The position numbers and the translations under genes are program-made. A stretch of DNA of 64,000 nt, from positions 6,114,001 through 6,178,000 of the forward strand of contig BSQZ01000038.1 of the NCBI GenBank assembly GCA_033239005.1, written 5' to 3'. How positions within the stretch are numbered: the stretch's first letter is position 1; every line of letters starts with the position of its first letter. This document shows positions 26,501-34,289 of the stretch, piece by piece. The notes below the pieces were generated by a model, which saw only the letters and a program-made list of their open reading frames with translations, had not been told where the DNA came from and did no database searches. The DNA comes from Lamellibrachia satsuma. Lineage: Eukaryota; Annelida; Polychaeta; Sabellida; Siboglinidae.

Positions 26501-29500
26501 TGGTATGCAAATTCCTTAACACAATACTGGCCTAATTAAATACACCAAAACTTACAAAAAGTACAACTACAACTTATTAATCCTTTCTGGGGACCAAGTT
26601 ATGTCTTCATTAGTTCTGAAGTGTAGTTATTGGAGATGGGTCAAATTAAAAAAATTACTGGGTGATAAATTCTGTGTTTCTTTCTGACAAAACATGAGTA
26701 ATAAGCACAGGGTCAATTATGACAACACAATTTGTGTACATAATGCATGTATATTTAATATATTCCATTACACATCTAGGACTATATACGTATTTGATTT
26801 TTAAAAATGTGTATAATGCATATTTATTATATTCCAAAACTTTATTTATTTTATATATTCCATAACATTCTAGGACTATATTAGATACATTTGAAAAAAA
26901 AAATATTTTTATAGTATCTAGTTGATAATTCTGCAATGCATCTATGTGTTGCATGCATATATACCCGGTATATATATTTGATATATACATGAAGGATGGG
27001 CTTCATTTAAGTGGAAAGGGGGCGGCAGTATTCGCGGACAAACTTTCAGCAGCAGTAGATAGTGACTTGGGTACAATGACAAATATTTTTGGAAGTAAAC
27101 ATTCTTTAAACTAGAAGTGCAGAGGGGTTACCTAGAGGTGTCTCAAGCAGAACAAGAGGCCACTAGCACAGATAAACCAATGTCAAATCATCCGAAAAAC
27201 ATCTCTGAAAAAGGTTATAGATGCGTATGTTTAAATGCAAGGAGCATAGTAAATAAGAAAAACGAGTTAAACATTATTGTAGAAGATATTGACCCTCACA
27301 TAACTGGTATAACTGAATCATGGGCCAACATAGATATAACAGATGCTGAATTAGGACTGACAGGATATGTAATGTTTAGGAAAGATCGAATAGGAAGAAG
27401 GGGCGGGGGAGTTATTTTATATGTTAAAGAATCTATTCAGGCTTATGAAATAAAACTAGAAAGGGAAGCAAATTGCGATGAAGCTGTTTGGTGCAAAATT
27501 GTTTCAGGAAATTCAAAATTAACTATTGGATTAGTTTACCGAAGTCCAAACATAAACGAAGAGGACAACACAAAAATAAAAACGCTATAAAGGAAGTTAG
27601 TAAAGGGGAATGTATCATAATGGGAGATTTTAACCATGGACACATACAGTGGAATTCTCTAGAGAGCACAGGGATTGAGGATCAACAATTTCTATGTTTA
27701 ATCCAGGATAGCTTTCTTACTCAGCACGTACTAGAACCAACCAGTGGAGAAAATGTATTAGATATAGTTTTGTCATCACAAAAAGAATTAGTGGACAATG
27801 TAAAAATATTTGAACCATTGGGTAATAGTGACCATAATCAAATACATTTTGACATCAATGTAAAATCAGAAAGTAAAAATAAGAAAACGTACAAGAGAAA
27901 CTTCCACAAAGGTAACTACAAAGATATGAGAAAATACTTAGCAAAGCTAGATTGGAATAACATGCTGATGAATAAGACCGCAATTGAATGTTGGAATAGT
28001 CTAAAATATGAAATTGAGAGTATCATTGATAAATTTGTTCCCTTCCAAAAACAAGGAAAACGGCGTAGAAAGAAACACTTGTCAAAAGAGGCAATTAGAA
28101 AAATAATGCTAAAACAAACTATGTGGAGGGTTTATAGGCGTACCAGAAAGGAAGAAGACTATGCAAAATACAAAGAGGCACTTAATGCAGCTACAACTGA
28201 AATCAGACAATCTAAAAGAAGCTATGAGCAAAAACTGGCATGTAACATAAAAAATTACAGCAAGAGTTTTTATGCATATGTCAGGAGTAAACAAAACGTA
28301 CAAGACAAGGTTGGACCTCTAGAAGACAGTGCTGGAAATATAATATCAAAGGGGTTTTTAATGGCGGAAGACCTAAATGGTTACTTCAGTTCAGCTTTTA
28401 CCAAAGAAGATATTAGTTCATTACCAGTTGCTGATGCTAAATTTCAGGGGGCTAAATCGGACTATTTAGGTCCGTTAGTTGTAACTCCAGAATTGGTAGC
28501 TAAGAAAATAAAGGCAATGAAGGATAACAAATCACCGGGAGTGGATGGGATTCCTCCAAAATTACTAATGGAAACAGTAGAACAAATCAGTATACCACTT
28601 GCAAGAGTATTCAACTTGTCATTAAAAGAGGGAGTTGTTCCGTTTGAATGGAAAGAAGTAAAAACTTCATACCATTATTTAAAAAGGGTTCGAGAAATAA
28701 GCCAGAGAATTACAGACCAGTGAGTTTAACGTCAGTGATTTGTAAATTATTAGAAAGGTTAATTAAAGACCATATGGTGGACTTCCTCATTAAGCATAGA
28801 TTATTAAATTCATCTCAACATGGATTCCTTAAAGCGAGGTCATGCTTAACAAATATGTTATGTTTTTTGGAAGAAATCACTAAGTGGATAGACGTGGGAT
28901 CGCCAGTAGATATTATCTACTTAGATTTTCAGAAAGCTTTTGACAAAGTGCCACATCAAAGATTACTACTTAAATTAAAAGCCCATGGTATCGGGGATAG
29001 CATAACTGACTGGATAGAACAATGGCTGACTGACAGAAGACAACGAGTTGTAGTAGATGGAGAAATTTCAAATTAGAAATCGGTTTTGAGTGGGGTACCT
29101 CAAGGATCAGTATTAGGACCTATATCATTCTTAATTTATATCAATGACTTGGACGACAGTATAACAAGTAATGTACTGAAATTTGCGGATGACACAAAAC
29201 TGTTTAGAAAGGTTAATACTAATGGTGATAAACAACATTTACAAAACGATCTAGACAGATTAGTGAAATGGTCTGAGAAATGGCAGATGCTGTTCAATTT
29301 TGGGAAATGTAAATGCCTACATACAGGACTTGGGAACTTGAATGTAAACTATAAAATGGGAGATACTATTCTGGGTACTACTGTAAAAGAAAAGGACTTA
29401 AGAGTTACAATAAGCGCTAATATGAAAGTTTCAGAGCAGTGTGGCATTGCAGCTTCAAAGGGTAATCAAATTCTTGGATTGATTAGAAGAAACATAACAT

Positions 29501-30667
29501 ACAAGGGAAAAAAGTTAATTATACCTCTTTATAAAGCAATAGTTAGACCTCATTTAGAATACTGTATACAAGCATGGAGACCATATCGTAAGAAGGATAT
29601 AGATACGCTTGAACGCATACAAAGGAGAGCAACTAAAATGATTCCAGAACTTAGAGACCTTAGTTATGAAGAACGCCTGAAAGAATGTTGTTTAACAACT
29701 CTAGAGACAAGGAGGTTAAGAGGAGATCAGATTGAAGTTTTTAAGATATTGAATGGGTATGAAAATATTGATAGAAATATGTTTTTCTCACTCAAGAAGG
29801 ATAGCAGAACTAGAGGACATGAGGTAAAATTAGTAAAAGATCAATGTAGATTGGACATCAGGAAGCACTCGTTCTCACAGAGGACAATAAATGAATGGAA
29901 CAAATTGTCTACAGATTGTGTAACTGCTAGCAGCGTGAATATGTCTAAAAACAAGGTTGACACATATCTCAGGAGGGCGGGTTATAAGTAGATGAACATT
30001 GTTGGACGCTTCCTTGTCCACTTGCCATCTGGGCCTTTGGCTTGGATGGCAAATCTTGTTAAATCTTGTTAAATCTTGTTAAATTTTCCATGTGTAAATC
30101 CATGTCAGTTCAACTTCTAGTTGCTGGCTATATAGTCACTGGTAACTGGTTTCATAGTTCCAGACAGCTCAAACTATTATTGAAATTACCTGCTAAATAT
30201 CCCCTAGAACTATTAAGCTGGTAACTGGCTAAATAGCCACTTCCTTCTAGGCTTTATTCTTAGAGTCATATTGGTGGCAGGTTGCAGAGGTGCTGTGAAA
30301 TGTGAACTAAAAGTTTGTAGATTTTATCTTAATTATATCTGCCTAGCTAGTTTATTTGTTGCATTGAACTTGGGCAAACATGCGTTCTGTCACTGTGCCT
30401 GGAATTACCTCCCCATCACTTTGAAAACATCTGAGATTATAGCTACCTTCCAAAAAACTAAAGACAGATTTATTCCACTTCCATAAATCTTTGGTAGTCC
30501 CTTGTGGCTTGTTTTGGTAATGACTTTTGCGCATCCCTGTTCACGATTATGCTTAATGATTCTGTTTTGTTATGCCTCTGAGCTCAGATTCCTGAGGATA
30601 TAGGCACCATAGAAGTTTATTATTATGTACTGCTGTTAGTGTATATTTGAACTGCGTGTAGTACTGC

Positions 30668-30699
<32 letters not shown>

Positions 30700-30721
30700 C
30701 GGCCTATATTAATAGTATGTC

Positions 30722-30796
<75 letters not shown>

Positions 30797-31085
30797 ATGG
30801 CTGAATTGTTGCAGGTCAACAAAAATACACAAAATAAATCACTAAATTAGGTCAAATGGTAACAGTGTACAAATTACATCACTTATCTGCCCAGAGCGCA
30901 ACGATTCAAGATTATATAATTGGTACTGTATAAGCAGATATTACATACAGAAAAATAAAAGTTGCACAAGGTCGCCCATTTGCAGGGGGTCCACCCACCG
31001 TCAAATTATCGTCCACGACAAGCGGGATTTGTCGCCTTTCGAATAGGTAGTCGGCTGAGCGACATACTGCTGCCAGCCGGGCCAT
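5293..31085 (-). CDS. GGNBP2: Gametogenetin-binding protein 2 (12 coding exons, complete)
   Basis: Gene span on the minus strand. I joined twelve coding exons by GT/AG sites: 30999-31085, 25883-26073, 24010-24153, 23258-23356, 22419-22529, 20371-20574, 17920-18094, 16294-16464, 15088-15355, 12467-12576, 9373-9468 and 5293-5502. Total is 1866 nt, or 621 residues plus stop, and every junction keeps phase. Recognised family landmarks: N-terminal MARLAAVC and [14 protein letters not shown] (residues 87-92), SIPKSKKNKRC, the Cys-rich FCTECKSKVLRAY to CCPGERHLHIEC block (exon 6), RRERHAKTMDIAQEEVLTCL (exon 7), a basic coiled-coil-like stretch (exon 8), Ser/Cys-rich exon 9 and an acidic-then-charged C-terminus. 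The vertebrate protein is near 700 residues, so this one is somewhat short, mainly in the poorly conserved region of exons 9-11. In mammals it binds gametogenetin and is linked to spermatogenesis. Its molecular activity is not well defined. Confidence 0.93.
6005..6940. repeat. 61-bp minisatellite, about 15 copies (GGNBP2 intron 11)
   Basis: Units contain TTGCTCGCTCAGATTGATGG and GTAGTCGACCCATTG. Two linked variants (GTCGACCC and GTGAACCC) alternate irregularly. The array ends in sequence shared with the flank of the 49-bp arrays. Confidence 0.96.
6941..7119. repeat. Flank shared by the two 49-bp arrays
   Basis: GGTAATTATGGGCATTTCAT, then GGGAACGTTATTTGAAGTTT and GGCAAGTCTAGTTCC, recur in diverged form at about 19320-19378, in each case just before a 49-bp array. 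This looks like part of a dispersed element. Confidence 0.7.
7120..8305. repeat. 49-bp hairpin minisatellite, locus 1 (GGNBP2 intron 11)
   Basis: About 24 units of 49 bp (measured between successive CTGGCTAG). Each unit has GCCAGGGGT and ACCCCTGGC as 9-base inverted arms around a GTAGTACTAC core, so single units can fold into hairpins. The same family occurs at 19385-20330. Confidence 0.96.
8306..9372. other. Intronic sequence without recognised features
   Basis: The 5' part of GGNBP2 intron 11. I see no repeats or coding segments apart from the exon 11 donor at its end. Confidence 0.5.
9373..9468 (-). CDS. GGNBP2: GGNBP2 exon 11
   Basis: A 96-bp exon, phase 0 on both sides, CGKSKCAPSHGPRTNGRATG to STVTSLQDMLE. 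Acceptor TTCATTTCAG, donor GTAAGT. The end SLQDMLE corresponds to SLVELLDE just before the acidic SDEE motif in vertebrates, which the next exon supplies. Confidence 0.72.
9569..9735 (-). mobile_element. SINE body and tail (copy C), source of the 39-bp array
   Basis: Read on the minus strand it contains GAGTACCTGGCTACAGACA, GTGAACGAATAG, GCAGTAATTGCAGC, GGCTGAATGCTTCCCAGAGA and GGAATGAACAGGTCTG. The same blocks in the same order are found at 59320-59460 (plus) and, partly, at 20745-20870 (minus). The adjacent 39-bp unit is the GTTCACTC...GAGTACCTGGCTA segment of this SINE. Confidence 0.8.
9697..10505. repeat. 39-bp minisatellite derived from a SINE, part 1 (GGNBP2 intron 10)
   Basis: About 20 units of CTGTCTGTAGCCAGGTACTC plus ATTTATACAGCAGAGTGAA. 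A few units carry a small insertion (GTATTGCCAGG). The array stops at 10504 and resumes at 11550 beyond a non-repeat segment. Confidence 0.96.
10506..11545. other. ~1.04 kb segment interrupting the 39-bp array
   Basis: Unlike the flanks it has CpG-rich stretches (GGGGCGCCGCGGCTCGAG at its left edge; GGCGACGGCGACG near 11170). At about 10990-11090 (plus) a basic open frame reads KRKFSSVHRFGIKKRKKNKP and ends at a GTATGT donor. After an acceptor-like TTGTTTCAG at 11519 the frame would continue VAGEEPSVSEIIQQSELSV and run into the 39-bp repeat. I do not recognise the protein. It may be an inserted element or a captured exon. Confidence 0.4.
11546..11696. repeat. 39-bp minisatellite derived from a SINE, part 2
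   Basis: Four units of the same 39-bp repeat as 9697-10505, beginning at ATACAGCAGAGTGAACTG and ending abruptly at CTGTAGCTGTAACTCG. Confidence 0.93.
11697..12466. other. Intron 10 remainder with (TA)n and short repeats
   Basis: (TA)n at about 12137-12192. A ~41-bp motif around CAACCATGACAGYGCAYTCTG is repeated three to four times at 12315-12440. On the minus strand, 12060-12015 resembles a tRNA-derived SINE head (GTGGCGTGATGGTTAAAAC), weakly supported. Confidence 0.5.
12467..12576 (-). CDS. GGNBP2: GGNBP2 exon 10
   Basis: A 110-bp exon reading GDSPLCHRNEHVEETCNSC and then SHSGFNGHSSQAKSCRE. Acceptor is GTTGCAG, donor GTAAGG. Sequence conservation here is weak. The call rests on good splice sites, correct phase (2 nt in, 0 out) and Cys/His-rich composition like the vertebrate segment. 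Confidence 0.68.
12640..14870. repeat. 32-bp minisatellite, about 69 copies (GGNBP2 intron 9)
   Basis: Unit ACATTGTAACACCAAACCAC plus TGTTTCTATGGG with many point variants. Since 3 x 32 = 96 is divisible by three, minus-strand frames stay open for long runs. They are translated repeat, not genes. Confidence 0.96.
14871..15087. other. Short intronic stretch with CTATCGATAG motifs
   Basis: Three CGATAG/CTATCGATAG motifs at about 14907-14950 form a small cluster of self-complementary sites. Otherwise featureless. Confidence 0.4.
15088..15355 (-). CDS. GGNBP2: GGNBP2 exon 9 (Ser/Cys-rich)
   Basis: 89 codons plus one base. It begins CDDDQTSATCDICIGRQ, has a run of eight serines, and ends DLGYSSGLDWCECCSM then SQDGSESMCSHDG. 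The last part matches the DCGYSSSMEGSE region of vertebrate GGNBP2. The acceptor TTTGCCTATAG is the one that fits phase 0; donor GTATGT. Confidence 0.78.
15356..15964. other. Intron 8, 3' part, with a small ~40-bp repeat
   Basis: At 15628-15728 a ~40-bp motif (CATTGCAGTGACATCACAAT) is present two to three times. No coding evidence. Confidence 0.55.
15965..16285. repeat. 48-bp minisatellite, about 6.5 copies (GGNBP2 intron 8)
   Basis: Unit CAGGACCACAATGTTGTTAT followed by CGATCGGGCTGACCAGGATG. The array begins only about 8-20 bases inside the intron from the exon 8 donor at 16293, so it abuts the exon. Confidence 0.95.
16294..16464 (-). CDS. GGNBP2: GGNBP2 exon 8
   Basis: 57 codons, phase 0 at both ends, LALEKKQGISNLELMCEEL followed by a charged helix (QQEERAKELRQEHKRQKRRK). 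The acceptor is GATTCAG and the donor GTATGC. The family equivalent is VEKVQGISRLEQLCEEF. The acceptor with the first ~48 exon bases is repeated eight more times upstream (74-bp array). Only this proximal copy continues into the full exon. Confidence 0.9.
16415..17100. repeat. 74-bp array carrying the exon 8 acceptor and exon start, nine copies
   Basis: On the minus strand each unit has GTTGATTCAG (acceptor) followed by TTGGCCCTGGAGAAGAAGCA and the bases encoding LALEKKQGxSNLELMC. Acceptor positions step by 74 bases: 16464 (true exon 8), 16538, 16612, 16686, 16760, 16834, 16908, 16982, 17056. In the extra copies the exon part reads into a TGA two codons after LMC. A GTATGT motif just after the exon part could act as a donor. 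Confidence 0.93.
17101..17600. other. Centre of GGNBP2 intron 7
   Basis: The only part of this intron that is not an amplified exon edge. It has a small CACCCTTTCACAAGT duplication near 17318-17348. Confidence 0.5.
17601..17940. repeat. 51-bp array carrying the exon 7 end and splice donor, seven copies
   Basis: On the minus strand each unit reads CTCAGGAATAACTTTGAG, then GTGTGTTTACC and 22 more bases. Exon ends fall at 17920 (best family match, donor GTACGT) and at 17869, 17818, 17767, 17716, 17665 and 17614 (donor GTGTGT). The step is 51 bases = 17 codons and no stop occurs, so every donor has the same phase. Using a later donor would insert 17 residues per unit (VCLPTFEATNGLRNNFE). Confidence 0.95.
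17920..18094 (-). CDS. GGNBP2: GGNBP2 exon 7 (shortest form)
   Basis: Residues 280-337, RRERHAKTMDIAQEEVLTCL to GVDALRKNFE. Acceptor is TTTCTGTAG. The donor that best matches the family end (RKSFE in vertebrates) is GTACGT after base 17920. Six further copies of the exon end and donor follow at 51-bp steps (see the 51-bp array), all in the same phase and without a stop, so longer forms of this exon are possible. Confidence 0.9.
18168..18890. other. Intron 6 sequence without clear features
   Basis: Only a two-copy 36-bp repeat (ACTTCACTCCATCGTCCTGA) at about 18236-18300. Confidence 0.5.
18893..19122. repeat. 26-bp minisatellite, about nine copies (GGNBP2 intron 6)
   Basis: Unit CAGGGTCTTCTGACTACATC AGTACC. 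It runs straight into a different 17-bp array. Confidence 0.96.
19123..19300. repeat. 17-bp minisatellite, about ten copies
   Basis: Unit CAGGGCTCACATGTTTA. Immediately follows the 26-bp array and shares the CAGGG start with it. Confidence 0.95.
19310..19384. repeat. Flank shared with 6941-7025
   Basis: GTAATGATGAGCATTTTGTG and GGGAACGCTCTTTGAAGTTT, GGCAAGCATAGTTCC match the flank of the 49-bp array at locus 1 with scattered substitutions. Confidence 0.7.
19385..20330. repeat. 49-bp hairpin minisatellite, locus 2 (GGNBP2 intron 6)
   Basis: About 19 units of the same family as 7120-8305 (GAGGATGTCTGCCAGGGGTA, then CTGTAGTACTACTACCACCC). It ends about 40 bases from the exon 6 donor. Confidence 0.96.
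20371..20574 (-). CDS. GGNBP2: GGNBP2 exon 6 (Cys-rich block)
   Basis: Residues 212-278, the best conserved part of the protein. It has CTEC (Cys213, Cys216), RAYSILMGDL, KEKGYCPSLYDGLRCCPGER, HLHIECETDFVAHLIARAE. The ordered Cys and His residues suggest metal binding, which is an inference. Acceptor is TATTGTCAG, donor GTGAGT. Confidence 0.93.
20582..20945 (-). mobile_element. tRNA-derived SINE (copy B) with tandemly repeated tail
   Basis: Read on the minus strand from 20945: a tRNA-like head with a box A-like part (TTAGCACAATGGTTAGAATG) and a box B-like part (AGTTTGAATTCTC), then AAGCTTTGGCAATTTAGTTC, AGTTCACTCAGCTG, ACAGTCTTCGTGCAGTAATT and GCATGGCTGAATGCTT. The tail (GTTGGTGTTTGAATGCCAG and GGGTGAAGTGTTTTA) is present in about three copies at a 53-54 bp step, ending near the exon 6 acceptor. 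Confidence 0.8.
20946..21465. other. Intron 5 sequence without clear features
   Basis: A short CA run near 20960. No coding segments recognised. Confidence 0.45.
21466..22386 (+). mobile_element. Degenerate pogo/Tigger-like DNA transposon remnant
   Basis: The right end, GTTCGTTATAAGCGTGTTAT ACTGTA (22361-22386), resembles the CAGT...TATAACG termini of pogo/Tigger elements. An open stretch at 21871-21995 ends LEDFLLSG then SMEDFFKAD and a stop, like the C-terminal tail of Tigger transposases. ATAATGAATTCAC occurs near both ends. Left boundary uncertain, and the transposase body is missing or unrecognisable. Confidence 0.42.
22419..22529 (-). CDS. GGNBP2: GGNBP2 exon 5
   Basis: A 111-bp exon reading SWMDIWEVLSHECREEVVL and VDSDDLIDTLDKYLKKH. 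Acceptor CCATTGTAG, donor GTGAAT. It matches the WMDVWELMSQECRDEVVLID block of the vertebrate protein. Confidence 0.9.
22825..23020. repeat. 27-bp minisatellite, about seven copies (GGNBP2 intron 4)
   Basis: Unit GGGGTTATATCAGGGGTTCT CTCTGGA. Confidence 0.95.
23258..23356 (-). CDS. GGNBP2: GGNBP2 exon 4
   Basis: A 99-bp exon encoding SKINTVMDSIPKSKKNKRC and LHSLDSHKSKSM. Acceptor is GATGCTGCAG, donor is GTAAGT. It carries a strongly basic lysine cluster conserved in the family. Phase 2 at both ends. Confidence 0.88.
23357..24009. other. GGNBP2 intron 3
   Basis: AT-rich, with a (TA)n run at about 23533-23562. No other feature seen. Confidence 0.5.
24010..24153 (-). CDS. GGNBP2: GGNBP2 exon 3
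   Basis: Residues 94-140 with split codons at both ends. The acceptor TTGTTGCAG precedes CGTGGAGAG and the donor is GTGCGT. It reads VERLFQELVDSGRPALEPL through FALFYVHG, which closely matches the family. Confidence 0.9.
24222..24345. repeat. 23-bp minisatellite, about five copies (GGNBP2 intron 2)
   Basis: Unit TTTTGTTGTACCCATATCCA GGG. Starts ~70 bases from the exon 3 acceptor. Confidence 0.93.
24555..25095. repeat. 47-bp minisatellite, about eleven copies (GGNBP2 intron 2)
   Basis: Unit AATGATAAACCAGCACACAC, then CAGGCCATCATCCTGCATTA and CCCAAAC. Variant CAGATCATC units cluster at the right end. Confidence 0.96.
25096..25882. other. Intron 2 remainder, AT-rich, no feature seen
   Basis: No repeat or coding evidence found on either strand. 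Confidence 0.45.
25883..26073 (-). CDS. GGNBP2: GGNBP2 exon 2
   Basis: Residues 30-92 plus two bases of codon 93. Acceptor is TTTGCAG followed by ATGGTGATC; donor is GTCAGG. It contains ALMVTSKEIFSLLFQMVPC and the CxxC pair in CVGCRR (Cys87 and Cys90). The split codon AG/C gives Ser93. Confidence 0.9.
26074..26984. other. Intron 1, 3' part, AT-rich, no feature seen
   Basis: Only short AT-rich direct repeats around 26760-26880. Confidence 0.45.
26985..30090 (+). mobile_element. CR1-like LINE, copy 1 (5'-truncated, broken), antisense in GGNBP2 intron 1
   Basis: Starts inside the end of ORF1 ([20 protein letters not shown]) and continues through an endonuclease region (27117-27590, [21 protein letters not shown]), reverse transcriptase (27620-29990, with [43 protein letters not shown]) and a C-terminal region ([20 protein letters not shown]). 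The reading frame is broken near 27590 and 28660 and by a stop at 29074-29076. The 3' end is a 10-bp repeat (TCTTGTTAAA, three copies) near 30053-30088, as CR1 elements end in short tandem repeats. Closely similar to copy 2, so recently active. Confidence 0.9.
30091..30998. other. Intron 1, 5' part, with two (TA)n tracts
   Basis: (TA)n at about 30669-30699 and 30724-30792. No coding evidence. Confidence 0.6.
30999..31085 (-). CDS. GGNBP2: GGNBP2 coding exon 1 (inner copy)
   Basis: Encodes residues 1-29, starting [10 protein letters not shown] and ending DDNLT. The donor is GTGGGT in phase 0, which joins cleanly to exon 2 (MVIQFSD), as in the vertebrate protein where LT is followed by MVMEF. 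An in-frame ATG five codons upstream (31098-31100) would add MSRKQ. I chose the second ATG because the family starts at MARL. A second, nearly identical copy of this exon lies at 41749-41835. Confidence 0.88.
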
Positions 31086-31141
31086 TTGTTTCCTGGACAT
31101 TAAAAGCTACTACTTTCAGTTTTCGCTTCTTTCGTGCGTCT

Positions 31142-31754
31142 AGGTACTCTCGGGGCTATAAGTTCAACTGGCATGCAACGCTAATAGCTTCCTGTAAAAT
31201 TTTAACAGTCCCGTTCCGAACGGTCGGTCAACCATGAACCGAACAACGTAGCCACCAATGATAGTATAAATACGATACGCAATGATGTACCATGTACTAT
31301 TGATTTTCAAATTTTTACAACTGATCTCGGTTCCAAGTGTAATGTGGTTTATCTTAGTAGTATCATTGTCTATATTAAATATGCAAGTTAAATTTTGACT
31401 AAGATTTAACAGCCATATAAAAATGGCATGGCGGATGTATATTCAATATGGCCAAAAGAAAATGAGATCCGTCCAGTTGTTGTGTACAGGGCAAAGTGAA
31501 TTGTGGGGCGATTCTAGAATCGTCCCGGATGTCTCGCGGGTCATTGTGGGAATCCCACAATGCCCGCCCAAGTGGAGATGATAGATCTGTCAGTCGCTCG
31601 GCAATATTCGCAGTGGTGAGACGTACATTGTTCGTGTTGCATATGTGTGGTTTATTTCATTACACGTGCTCGACTGACTTTTCGTTTGCGTACATTTAAT
31701 GATCATTCTATTACATTGTTTGCGATAAATTATTTCGTGTTAAATGTTTGATTG
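31142..31754. promoter_or_regulatory. Candidate 5' flank of GGNBP2 (inner exon copy)
   Basis: Sequence immediately upstream of the first coding exon on the minus strand. It is somewhat GC-richer near 31500-31570, with a self-complementary ATTGTGGGAATCCCACAAT. No TATA box or defined motif can be claimed. The promoter role is inferred from position only. Confidence 0.25.
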
Positions 31755-33100
31755 ATTGAATTCGATGCTAGTGATCTCGGCCTTTCGGGATCTCGGCCTT
31801 AGTGATATCGGCCTGTTTTGGTGATCTCGGCCAGTGATCTCGGCCTGGTCTCTGGTGATCTCGGCCTCGTGTTGCAAAACATAATTAAGAGTGTTTATGC
31901 CTTCGAATTAATTATAGTTGCAATATGTACGTATTGTTATGTATCTATGATCGTTATTAAAAAAATGTGTTTATGCCGTATAAATAAATATAGTTGTATA
32001 ATTCACTAAAAATTACCTCGGAATGCTTCATTTTCTGCCTATAAACTGTTCAGCCGAATTTTAAAATACAGCGTGTACAGATAAATATCGATAATAACGG
32101 ACATAATATGTTTGTAACGAAGGCAGGCTTCTATTATGATCTTTGATCTACACAACGTTTCCAACCGATTGAATTCTGGCTCGTAGAGACCGCGGTTGTA
32201 AATGTGAAGCATTGTATGTCCATTCGATGAGACAGAGCTTTGAACATCAGCGTTTTCTAAATAAACATGGCTTCACTTTGATTACGACTACAGGAATAAC
32301 AATAGCTGAAAATAGGTTAATCCGTTAGACCCTACTAGCCGCGTTTCCCATGGTTGCCATGAATGCTTTTAGTTGGAAATGAGGACTTGAGTAGATCTTG
32401 CGTCACTTCAGTCCAAGCCACTAGTTAAAAACACAAGTACAATTTAAATAACATTAAACGGACTCCATTCCTTTATTCACTAAGAGTACAATACATATAA
32501 ATAGACGTAGATAGATAGAAATATCAAACGTTTCAACATCAATCGTCATCTGTGAGTTTTGCTGGACGAGTTCTATGAACGACTAGATGATGCTGATGAT
32601 GCTGACGACGATATTCTTAGTAGGACATAACACCTCCGCATATACAACAGTGAACAGTGAAGTCTTAGAATTATAATTAATGCAGGCAATGCTAGAAATC
32701 TATGTGAAATGCGTAATTCGGTAAATATTACAGTTAACCAACTTAACGGAAAAGATGATTGCAGTGCCAGTTATGTCGTACAATGGCTTCACACCAATTG
32801 TACTTGTGTTGTGGTTGTTGATCTCCCCAATCAAACATCGCTTTGTTGTGGCGGCTAAAGAAGAACACACCAGAATGAATGAATGGGCTTTATGTTACGA
32901 AGTGGTGCGCTCAGGTGGGTCGATTGTTGGGGATAAGACAAGCGGTCCAATCAGATATACCATACCTCTGATTGGCCGATCAGAAGCTAATGTAAGCCAC
33001 CACCGGGGTATTTAGAAGGGGGACTCACCACAAAGGTCAACATACAGAGCGAAAAAAACGACCATTAGTTACAATAATCATTAGCGATCGCCGTACGATA

Positions 33101-33989
33101 TGCAGTCCGAAGAGATTTGTATGAGGTGTTTGAGAATTGTCACTGCGCGTCAAGAGGCCCTGTTGTGCGATGGTTGCACCCGCTAGCAACACAGACTATG
33201 CGGAACAGGTATGTCGAATATGTTGATTTAATTGGTATCGGTTAGTTTATGTACATAACAGTTAAGGAAACTGTTCTTATCCACCCGCAATGTAACGTGA
33301 TCGAATTGCAAATTCAAGGCATTTTGAATATCCAGCAAACAATGAGTGTAGGCTGTACGGAGACTTTATCGTTGTGGTGTGTACTGGCAATTTAGCAATT
33401 ATATGTTTACTTCCCGACAATGTTGTCTACCTTTCCATTGTTCAAGCTTGTGTTAAACAGTAATGTCTGCTTCCACGCGTGCTCAACAGTGCAACTCATT
33501 GTTTCACTCCCATTTCGACAACAGCAATCCAGTAACTGACTAGCATAAACTATGCATCGTACTGTATATGTAATATTACTATGTGTGTTCCAGTCCCGCC
33601 AGCGACATCGTGAAAACCGTGGTGAACACGCACATCGGAACTGGGCCATGTCGAAACATCCCCCATATTGACTACTTAGTACGCAACTGCAATTACGCGT
33701 GACAGAAGGCACGTCCCCAGGATCCCGCTGTCTTGGATTTCACTCTGCAAGATGAATATATCGCCGATGGATTCCTGCAGCGCGATATTCAGGTAGGTTG
33801 TTTCAAGCGCAGATTGAGGTCACCCTGCGACTGGTGTCCGAGGGGAAAGTTCGAAGGCACCAGAGGAAAACTTTCAAGGAACTACAGGGGAAGATCTCCC
33901 TCCAGTGGGATCTTTACAGGGCGGGCGACAGGACTGTTATGCAGTGCCTGAAGACACTTTCACGTTTATATGGCCCCGTCGTGCACTAA
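33101..33989 (+). pseudogene. Decayed MULE-type transposase-associated gene
   Basis: Three exon-like pieces. The first (33101-33210) reads MQSEEICMRCLRIVTARQEA then LLCDGC and QHRLCGTG, a Cys/His finger typical of invertebrate MULE-domain proteins, with a stop in place of the usual Trp before QHR and a GTATGT donor. The second (about 33597-33792) follows TTCCAG, has an internal stop, and includes DFTLQDEYIADGFLQRDIQ before GTAGGT. The third (33798-33989) reads RLVSEGKVRRHQRKTFKELQ to LKTLSRLYGP, like the C-terminal part of such proteins. The central catalytic region is missing, so the element cannot move on its own. Confidence 0.55.
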
Positions 33990-33999
33990 TCTGTTGTTG

Positions 34000-34270
34000 G
34001 TTATCTACTCTGTTTCTGCTCTACCTCTATGTCCAGCTTGTTACAGAGGCACTCACTAGCTTTTATCGCATGTAATCTGCTAGATGAGCTAGGATTACAC
34101 CCTTGAAGTCCTCGGTGTTATCATAACAGTTGGTTATCTACTCTGTTTCTGCTCTACCTCTATGTCCAGCTTGTTACAGAGGCACTCACTAGCTTTTATC
34201 GCATGTAATCTGCTAGATGAGCTAGGATTACACCCTCGAAGTCCTCGGTGTTATCATAACAGTTGGTTAT
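34000..34270. repeat. Two-copy ~124-bp tandem duplication inside the MULE-like element
   Basis: The block GTTGGTTATCTACTCTGTTT to TCCTCGGTGTTATCATAACA occurs twice in succession, with one visible substitution, and the start of a third copy follows. Confidence 0.9.
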
Positions 34271-34289
34271 CTACTCTGTTTCTTTCTGC

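Noticed and set aside
32755..33015. 86-codon open frame inside the MULE-like element
   Set aside because: No family resemblance, and codon pattern and context do not support a gene.
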